DNA of 12,516 bases from Hemicentrotus pulcherrimus (Eukaryota > Echinodermata > Echinoidea > Camarodonta > Strongylocentrotidae), in NCBI GenBank assembly GCA_003118195.1, contig BEXV01002841.1, forward strand, positions 1 through 12,516, read 5' to 3'. This document shows positions 6,669-12,516 of the stretch, piece by piece (positions within the stretch are counted from its first letter, which is position 1; the number at the start of each line of letters is the position of its first letter). The position numbers and the translations under genes are program-made. Under the pieces are notes generated by a model. It saw only the letters and a program-made list of their open reading frames with translations. It did not search any database and had not been told where the DNA came from.

Positions 6669-9113
6669 CTAGTTGCCACATGCAGCTGAGCACTCTATGC
6701 TCTGCTTCTTGCAGATGCATTTCAGACTGCTGCAGTCTGTCTGGAAGTTGCAGCGGATCATCTTGAGGAGCTCTTCCGGAGCTGGTGGCAAGTCTGTCTG
6801 CATGGGCATCAGTCCTCCACTGCTTTCCCGCCAACCCCAGTCATCAGCTGCAGTGCCCTTCCACTGCTTGACCTGGTAGTAGACACGAGGGCTGTGGTGT
6901 TTCGCTGCTGCTCATGTGGGCGGTAGACTCTGGGGTTGCACATGAGAAATGCTGGAGGCGACCTTCTGGCAGAACTGCTTATGTCGCGCCACATTGAGTG
7001 ACTCTGCAGGCTTCCCAATATCGGGGCATGCCAAGGCTTCCTCTCCTGCTTCTACATCATCGGTGGACACTGTCGGTCTGTCAAACACAATTGCTTGTTC
7101 ACGGAAGTGTGCACTAGTTTTGAATTTATGAAGGGAAGCTCCCTTGCCAATGCCATACACGCGGGAAGTATCACATCCCCAGAGAGCGTGAATGAAAAAA
7201 AATGTGCTGTGATACATCGGGACTAACTGCTGTTTGACAGACTTCATGTTCCAGACACGCGGTTTCTTCACATTCTTCTTTGGCTCGGGTTGGAAGAACA
7301 GGTCTCATGACTCGGGTGGGTGTGGTAGATGAGCAGGATGAGTAGATCTGTGTCCTCTCCGATCAGCACAGTATCAGTGGTGGCTGCAGACTCCACTGCT
7401 TTCTGCACTATGAGGAGATCATCGTCACCTGCAGCATGATGTGTCTGGCAGTTCTTTGCCTGTAGATTGGTGCTGAGCATGTTGATGAAATGTTGCTTAT
7501 TTGCCTTGTTTGCCAGGAATGGTTCCTTCTTCATTGTGGTCTGCATATCTTCATCAAACGTTACCGTTGCTCTAGCATTCCCTCTTGCACATTTTTTGGT
7601 GTGCTGTGCCCTTTGATGATGTACCATCATATCCATCGAACACGACTGTTGCCTGTCCATACTTCTTTGTGACATACTCTGTGTATTGTGTGCAGATACC
7701 TTTGTATGTTGAGCCACGTGCCCATGGAATGCGCTGAACTAGTGCCCCACCATTCAAGACATAGTGGACTTGGCCTGTGATTCCTGGTGCATCCTTTGTC
7801 AGGAGTGTCCAGATAGCATCTGCTAGCACTGGCTGCAGTGGCTGTCGGAGCAGCAGTGTCGAATCAAACAGAGCTGATGGGTAACTGCACAGCTCATAAT
7901 TGAACACAGACTCTAGAGCCTCTTTAGCTTTAGCAGCAATTGTCAGTCGCTGGAAAAAGCAGCTGGGGATCCACTTGTACTGCCTCACCATCAATCTTTA
8001 CTGCCGATTTCGAAGCCAAGGTGATGGCCTGATCCTTCCTCTTGAATGTCTAGTCAGCAGCAATCTTTCCCTCCATGTTGATCAGGATTGCTGTTCCCAA
8101 AGTTTTTGCTAAGTCCGCATTGACTTTGCTGGTTGCATGTAATCCTGTCGAAATGCAAGTTCTAGAGCCTCTGTAGCTTTTGCAGCAATTGTCAGTCGCT
8201 GGAAAAAGCAGCTGGGGATCCACTTGTACTGCCTCACCATCAATCTTTACTGCCGATTTCGAAGCCAAGGTGATGGCCGTCAGGATTGCTGTTCCCACAG
8301 TTTTTGCTAAGTCCGCATTGACTTTGCTGGTTACATGTACCCGTCGAAATGCAAGTTCATCAAGATCTGTGTTTCCAGTTCCGTTGTCGTAGGCTCATCA
8401 TCTGGTGACACTGTTGCCTCATTGGTCTCCTCCTGTGGATCTGCAGATGGTTGAGGGAGTGGCACACCAAGTGCGTCTGACAAAATCAAGGCGTTCAGTG
8501 CTACATCAACAAGTAGATGTACCCGTATTGCACATGCAATAGCCTTGCTTGACATCATGTGTACTACCGCATTGTCTGCATAGATTGCTTTCTTAGAAAC
8601 TCATTTCTGTGTGAAAGCCTCCCAGGCGCAAAACTACGTCATTCAGAACAATTTCTGTGGGCTCAGTCTCAATGATCATGAGGGCTTTCCACCATGGCGA
8701 CGAGCATGCTCACACACAAACTTCAGTGTGGAAAAGATGCTAGTGACATCACTGGGATTCATGTCACCATGATGCACTAGCTGCATCAGTCCAGACCATG
8801 CCAGTCTTGGTGAGGTGAACATAACGAATATCTTCCACAGGAGATTAAGGTCTTCTGTTGGGTCCTTTGCCTTCATGTTGACCACCTTCTGGTATGCCAG
8901 CGTTGTCATACCGCGGCTCTATTCTTTGTGGTAATGAATAGGAATTCGTCCCACCGTGGAGATATCGCTGGAGGTGACCTGCGCCCTGAGGGTAGGTCTG
9001 CTGGTCTTGGTGGCTGGGGTTATGGCAGCAATCATCCCCATGCCATGGAATGTTTTGTTACCATCAAGGGTAAGGATGCTGTGGTCTACATTGTCTGCAG
9101 CATACTGGACAAA
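6669..9113 (-). pseudogene. Decayed multicopy-family gene: PIN/FEN-like nuclease region plus TSO1-like CXC motif
   Basis: Protein-like stretches continue through all three minus frames, joined by lesions. From its 5' end they include DGNKTFHGMGMIAAITP, AYQKVVNMKAKDPTEDLN, NPSDVTSIFSTLKFVCEHAR, WWKALMIIETEP, AIRVHLLVDVALNALILSDA, VDPQLLF, VVFDGYDG, ANKQHFINMLS, LIGEDTDLLILLIYH and FIHALWGCDTSRVYGIGKG. The Asp-rich strands VVFDG, GDDDLLIV and GEDTDLL resemble the acidic centre of PIN/FEN-type nucleases. The last part, RCNFQTDCSSLKCICKK then ECSAACGN, is a TSO1-like CXC motif with one Cys changed to Phe, cut by TAG at 6669-6671. I recall the family as multicopy uncharacterised proteins in many animal genomes. 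Lesions: TAG at 8919-8921, TAG at 8050-8052, TGA at 6912-6914, a frameshift near 8345, an extra T near 7954-7958, an A-run indel near 7600, a GA insertion near 7305, and deletions near 8690 and 8590. It is non-functional and lies in sense inside a host intron. Confidence 0.85.
7913..8357 (-). repeat. Internal tandem duplication within the pseudogene (249 + 196 bp)
   Basis: Unit A (7913-8161) and unit B (8162-8357) are head-to-tail copies, both starting ctagagcctct and both ending gaaatgcaagtt on the plus strand. I count about five substitutions and a 2-base gap over the aligned part. Unit B also lacks 51 bases (17 codons) between gatggcc and tcaggattgctg. In unit A that stretch carries the in-frame TAG at 8050-8052. 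Both copies share the same A5 run (an extra T in the coding sense) that shifts the frame after LLF, so that frameshift came before the duplication. The 51-base gap is bounded in unit A by GATCA at both ends, which fits a deletion between short repeats. Confidence 0.93.
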
Positions 9114-9477
9114 CTGAAATCAGGTATGTCTGTTCCATTAGCTTTCACAAAATGATAGAGGATCTGTGTGTGCTAAGGGCGCTCACCCAGTAATAATTTG
9201 TATTGCTCTTTTTTGTTAGATTATAATTCTATTAAGATGGGTTAAAGCACAACTACCCCAAATAATGTTACAGTATGTAAAATTAGGTATAATTATAGAC
9301 TAATGAATAGCAATAAGAATATGGTGAGGTAAAACTTTCTTTAATGGACTTAACGCCCCAATGTCTTTTGAGATTTAGCATGCTGTCTCAAAATTATGAT
9401 TTATCCAATATTCTTCTATCTAGTTACACTGTAATTGATTCCTTTTCACAATTGAACATACATAACTTCATATTTAC

Positions 9478-9582
9478 CACATGCACTTTGAATTTCATCA
9501 TCATAAAACGGGCAAAGATAGTGGCCATTACATAACTCATCACTCGCGACCACCAGTGGATAATGTGAGCAGATCAGTGAAT
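9478..9582 (-). CDS. Exon: divergent LDL-receptor class A module 3
   Basis: This 105 bp phase 1-1 exon has acceptor ttccattag and donor G|GTAAAT. It encodes about 35 residues with four cysteines. The first follows LI, then come LC, LC, and the last Cys after a DDE motif (YDDEIQSAC). LDLa modules bind ligands and hold one calcium ion through acidic residues near Cys4, before Cys5 and in the DE pair. Aligned to that family, Cys1 and Cys3 are absent. The calcium cage is also damaged: Asn follows Cys4, and Leu stands where Asp normally precedes Cys5, but the DDE pair is kept. It is the weakest of the three LDLa modules and may not bind calcium. In the transcript it sits between CUB-C and CUB-B, upstream of the long 4.8 kb intron filled with mobile-element debris. 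Confidence 0.85.
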
Positions 9583-10604
9583 CTAATGGAAACAAATTGA
9601 AAATAGAATTTGTTAAAAGTGGAATAAGCAATAGCATATAATATAATGTAACATGCCTCACCCTTGAAATTGAACATCTGCATTTCAATGAGAAATGACA
9701 AATAGACATTGCAATGGTCTCAATAACTAGAATATTCTTTTAGGGAAATCCAACCATATAATCCCAAGTTGCTCTATAAAAGGGTAGATAAACAATAAGA
9801 GAAAATAGTAGTTACAGTTCGAAAGAAATTGGACAAACAAAAAGAAACTCATGAATTGTTTGTTAACATTTGTAAAATTGGCCAATCCTGTCATTGTTGT
9901 ATACAGCGAAGAGTAGACCATGGAAATGCTATAGCACGAGGCCACTAGCACAATCCCCAAAATTGGCAATTTGCATAGAAAAATTGTGATTTCATTTTTT
10001 TAAACATTCTTATCTCTCCTTATATGCCTGATTTTCTTCAAATTTTCAGCATTTTGCCTCCCTTCTCTTTATGCTTTCACAGATGAAAACAACAACAAAG
10101 GTTGGATTGCCCTTTTATATTACATGGATTTATGTGGATTATTATCTTCATCAATGTGTGCGGTACCCTTCTGGAGCTTCTTTTAACATCAGGACAGCAA
10201 ACCCTTTGACTTTCTTACTTGGTGCTCTTTATCAGCTAACAGCTTTTACATTTAAACAACATTCCAGACTACCGGTACTTTGACTGGTCTGCTATTGAAA
10301 AAAAGGTAGACTAGCTTAAAGTTTCATTCTCCCTCATGTCCTTGGAAACATTTCAAATAATGGACTCATTCCAGCTTTTAAATGTAAAATACACAGATAT
10401 CTCCTTGATGTGGCATGGTTTTCTTTATAGCTTTATTCATATTGGGCTGGTATAAAAGTTAACCACTTGGTCGACCACCAGAGCTCTCATCAATCATAGA
10501 AATTTGAGAAATTAACTGGTAAAAGGGCTTTTGTTCCCATTCTGCAACTTGTAAAATCGCTTGTTCAATTCTTGCTTTGGATCACACAGAAACACACAAC
10601 TTAC
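9583..10604 (-). other. Intron between CUB-C and LDLa-3
   Basis: This 1022 bp AT-rich intron has borders GTAAGT and attag. Reading frames occur at 9727-9969 (minus) and 10071-10283 (plus), but neither shows a domain, a splice context or cysteine spacing. I see no gene or repeat here. Confidence 0.75.
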
Positions 10605-10934
10605 CTCCCGTGAGAATAGCAGATATCTCAACCACACCAAAGTTATCAAGGTCTTCAAAATAAGTGTCAACAATTGGATGTATCACTGCAAACTGTGACC
10701 CAAGTTCATAAGAAGAGAAGCTTTGACTCCCTCCATATGTGATGTTCATTTGACCAAAATAGATTGCAACAAAGCCGGGTACGATTGTGAAGGGAGGTAG
10801 GATAATCGACGAATTGGTCAATTCAAACTTCAAATGAAATCCAGGATAGGTTCGTACATGGAGGTAAGGAACTTGGCTTCCACGAATAACAAGGCGTTCA
10901 GGTGGCAGGTCAGGTTCGATGACAAGAGTAGAAT
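10605..10934 (-). CDS. Exon: CUB-like module C, cysteine-free
   Basis: This 330 bp exon is phase 1 on both sides, with acceptor ctaaaag and donor G|GTAAGT. It encodes about 110 residues, the usual size of a CUB domain (a beta-sandwich interaction module of secreted proteins). The chain alternates hydrophobic strands and ends with the FGVVEISAIL strand expected of a CUB. It has no cysteine at all, although CUB domains normally carry two or four. It also lacks the SPxYP turn and the acidic calcium-site residues, so it is the most divergent of the three. N-glycosylation sequons lie at about residues 41 (NSS) and 64 (NIT). The assignment rests on size, phase, strand pattern and the two better CUB exons downstream. 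A diverged immunoglobulin-like or other beta-sandwich module cannot be excluded. Confidence 0.75.
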
Positions 10935-12227
10935 CTTTTAGTGAAAGCAAGCAGAGGCATAGAATTATATTAAACATTTGAGAGAAAAAATCTAGAATTA
11001 CCTTTCTCTCCAAGAACTGATAAGAAACGTAAATTTTGAGATTTGTGTTTATTCTCATCCTCTTTGCAATATCGAATGTAATGATGGAACCTTAAAGAAT
11101 GTTGATGTAGAGGGGTCATGGTAATAGGAATAGAAATACAAATGGCTTCTTGTATAACCATCTTGTCTGTGACGCTGTGACACTCCTAGTGCTTATGACC
11201 CTGACAATAGCCAAGTGCTCTAGCATACCAGATACCCATTTCCACCTTGGTGGAGAGTGGTACCTGTGGATTCATGGCTTGCCAAAGGATATTAGTGCTG
11301 GGCTAGGATTGGAACCCTTAACCTTTGGATTGAGATTCAAGTGAATATTAAAAACCACTGTACCATGCAACCTCAAGTCTAGCAGACTGATCACTGAACA
11401 AAAGCTTGCTGCACACTATACAATTTGAATGTGATTTGATTTGGAAGATCCTGTAATACCATTTAATATTCAAACACGTAAAATCTTGGGAATGAACACT
11501 ATTTCAAAGAGTCAAATGAAAAATTGATTCAAAATCTTGAGACATTTGCAAGCCTTTTTGTTGGGAGAAAACCCAAATCTGCTCTTGCTATCTGAATCAT
11601 GGTGACATCAGACCTATTTCTTGATTGTCTATAATTTGAAGGCGACTGGCTTGTACTTTTGCAAAAAGACAATGCACCCCGCATTCACCAGCTTTCCAAT
11701 TGTATTGTTTGTATCATTATTGTGAGCCCCCAATCAGCAGTATCAATTAGATCCATATCTGATGGAATAACAATGTTTAAACAAATTAGATCTTAGCGGG
11801 ATTGTATAGTGTGTGATGCGCATAGCAAGGGGCTCTATTTAACACCCTTTAGAATATTATCATATCCTATGCTAAATTTTTGTGAACTTTTCTTTCATTG
11901 TTAGCTTATTCTACACCTCCTCCCCACATTTTAATTCATGTGCCTTCCTTTAATAATCCGTACTTTCATTAAACAGAAAAATGTTCCACATATTGTGTTC
12001 TTGTTGTTATTGGGAGGGAGGAGGTCATGAAACCTATTTTAAACATATTTGTACATGAAACATGATTGCAACCTCTTTTGAAAAAACAAGGCAATTTTGA
12101 TAGTACCAAACTGTAAACAGTAATCCAAACATGATTTCTAATAAATAATGTTTTGAAATTGCCAATGAATTAATTTCAGTCTTTACGTTTGGTATGAAAT
12201 GAAGTAAATAATCCACAGCATTCTTAC
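10935..12227 (-). other. Intron between MAM and CUB-C
   Basis: This 1293 bp intron has borders GTAAGA and aaaag. Apart from SINE copy 2, the sequence (10935-11150 and 11376-12227) is AT-rich with no recognised element. An LDLa exon was looked for here, because the array alternates elsewhere, and none was found. Confidence 0.75.
11150..11375 (-). mobile_element. tRNA-derived SINE, copy 2
   Basis: This copy has the same orientation and body as copy 1. On the minus strand it reads ggttgcatggtacagtgg for the degraded A-box region, then GGTTCCAATCC for the B box (one base off consensus). Next come ctaatatcctttggcaagcc, ccactctccacc and aaatgggtatctggta. The last words resemble the conserved central core of several animal SINEs. 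It lies in the intron between the MAM and CUB-C exons and is more diverged at its head than copy 1. Confidence 0.75.
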
Positions 12228-12358
12228 TTATGATACAAGGTCCAAGCAGTATATCATCAATAGCAATAAATCCATGGTTGTAGTAGTTGTGAATGATTCC
12301 TTCAAGAATAGCAGTCCCAGATGGAAGACCAAACAAGTTGATCTCGGCATACGTCCAT
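12228..12358 (-). CDS. Exon: C-terminal part of a MAM domain
   Basis: This is the first visible exon of the host gene; earlier exons lie beyond the right edge. It starts after an AG acceptor (ttttgatag) with A TGG and ends at A|GTAAG, so it enters in phase 2 and leaves in phase 1. It encodes 43 full codons. They begin WTYAEINLFGLPSG and end with GFIAIDDILLGPC, the hallmark end of MAM domains (a Trp, a small-residue strand, then G-x-IAIDDI and a final Cys). MAM domains are extracellular adhesion or oligomerisation modules found in meprins, RPTPs, neuropilins and enteropeptidase. The first two thirds of the domain must be encoded upstream, outside the window. The next exon downstream encodes a CUB-like module, an order also seen in enteropeptidase-like proteins. 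The acceptor pyrimidine tract is weak, so the exact 5' border is less certain than the 3' one. Confidence 0.85.
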
Positions 12359-12393
12359 CTATCAAAATAGTTGAAGAAGACGTAATATACACA

Positions 12394-12409
12394 GATAGAT
12401 AGATAGATA
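12394..12409. repeat. (GATA)4 microsatellite
   Basis: Four perfect GATA units lie 36 bases upstream (transcript sense) of the MAM exon acceptor. Confidence 0.95.
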
Positions 12410-12429
12410 AATACCCATAGGAAAGTGAA

Positions 12430-12516
12430 AAGTATGCCGCAGACCTGCCGCAGAGTATGCCAAAGTATGCGGCAGAAAGAAATTTTGCTGCAGACTTGCC
12501 GCATACCAGTATGCCA
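12430..12516. repeat. GC-rich TGCCGCA repeat running off the right edge
   Basis: tgccgcagacctgccgca at 12435-12452 recurs with two changes at 12486-12503, 51 bases apart. The reverse word tgcggca lies between them at 12468-12474, and agtatgcc also recurs. The block differs in base composition from its AT-rich surroundings and continues beyond the window. Confidence 0.8.

Larger units (their letters stand above)
4646..9477 (-). other. Long intron between LDLa-3 and CUB-B
   Basis: This 4832 bp intron has borders GTAAAT and acacag. It is three to five times longer than the other complete introns in the window. The extra length comes from the LINE remnant and the PIN/CXC pseudogene with its flank. 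The stretches 4646-5070 and 9160-9477 are AT-rich with nothing recognisable. Confidence 0.85.

Noticed and set aside
6673..9155. Several plus-strand frames of 60-75 codons
   Set aside because: They are antisense shadows of the minus-strand pseudogene, whose protein blocks are recognisable.
9727..9969. Minus-strand 80-codon hydrophobic frame resembling a membrane segment
   Set aside because: AT-rich composition gives Phe, Leu and Ile by default. It has no acceptor or donor fitting the phase-1 pattern of the gene.
10071..10283. Plus-strand 70-codon frame
   Set aside because: No motif, no neighbouring gene on that strand, and a length expected by chance.
10970..11161. Minus-strand frame upstream of the CUB-C exon, possibly a signal peptide (CLCLLSL run)
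   Set aside because: The hydrophobic run FNIILCLCLLSL lies immediately before the CUB-C acceptor. An alternative first exon is conceivable, but the phase-1 acceptor and the upstream MAM exon make it more likely to be the polypyrimidine end of the intron.

Overview
This window looks like AT-rich nuclear DNA from a marine invertebrate. It carries short exons separated by long introns full of repeats, and nothing bacterial was recognised. An echinoderm, perhaps a sea urchin, is my best guess. The guess rests on the style of the interspersed repeats (a nuclear-receptor-half-site repeat ending in an ATGCCTCCG hairpin, and a tRNA-derived SINE) and on an expanded CUB/LDLa gene. It is recollection, not a search.

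One host gene crosses the whole window on the minus strand, and both of its ends lie outside. Seven exons are visible. In transcript order they are the end of a MAM domain (12358-12228), CUB-C (10934-10605), LDLa-3 (9582-9478), CUB-B (4645-4289), LDLa-2 (2601-2506), CUB-A (1574-1230) and LDLa-1 (200-102). Each module is one exon with AG/GT borders, and every junction inside the window is phase 1. Spliced together they give 1463 nt with no stop. The product should be a secreted or membrane-anchored modular protein, MAM-(CUB-LDLa)x3. The MAM-CUB-LDLa order recalls enteropeptidase-type proteins, but no protease, SEA or transmembrane segment lies in the window. Two features are unusual: all three CUB-like modules lack cysteine completely, and all three LDLa modules keep four of six cysteines, missing what align as Cys1 and Cys3.

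The introns hold most of the DNA. The 4.8 kb intron between LDLa-3 and CUB-B contains the decayed 3' end of a non-LTR retrotransposon (about 5130-5560). It also contains a badly broken gene of a multicopy family with a PIN/FEN-like nuclease region and a C-terminal TSO1-like CXC motif (6669-9113). That pseudogene has an internal 249/196 bp tandem duplication, and a non-coding flank with two long hairpins lies 3' of it. Other introns hold two tRNA-derived SINEs and a SINE fragment, two tandem-repeat tracts rich in TGACCT half-sites, an (ATT)n microsatellite beside a splice donor, a CT-rich tract and a short GC-rich repeat at the right edge. Every mobile remnant whose direction can be read lies on the minus strand, the same sense as the host gene.

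No intact transposon, functional tRNA, rRNA, CRISPR array, host promoter or host polyadenylation site was recognised. No convincing plus-strand gene was found.
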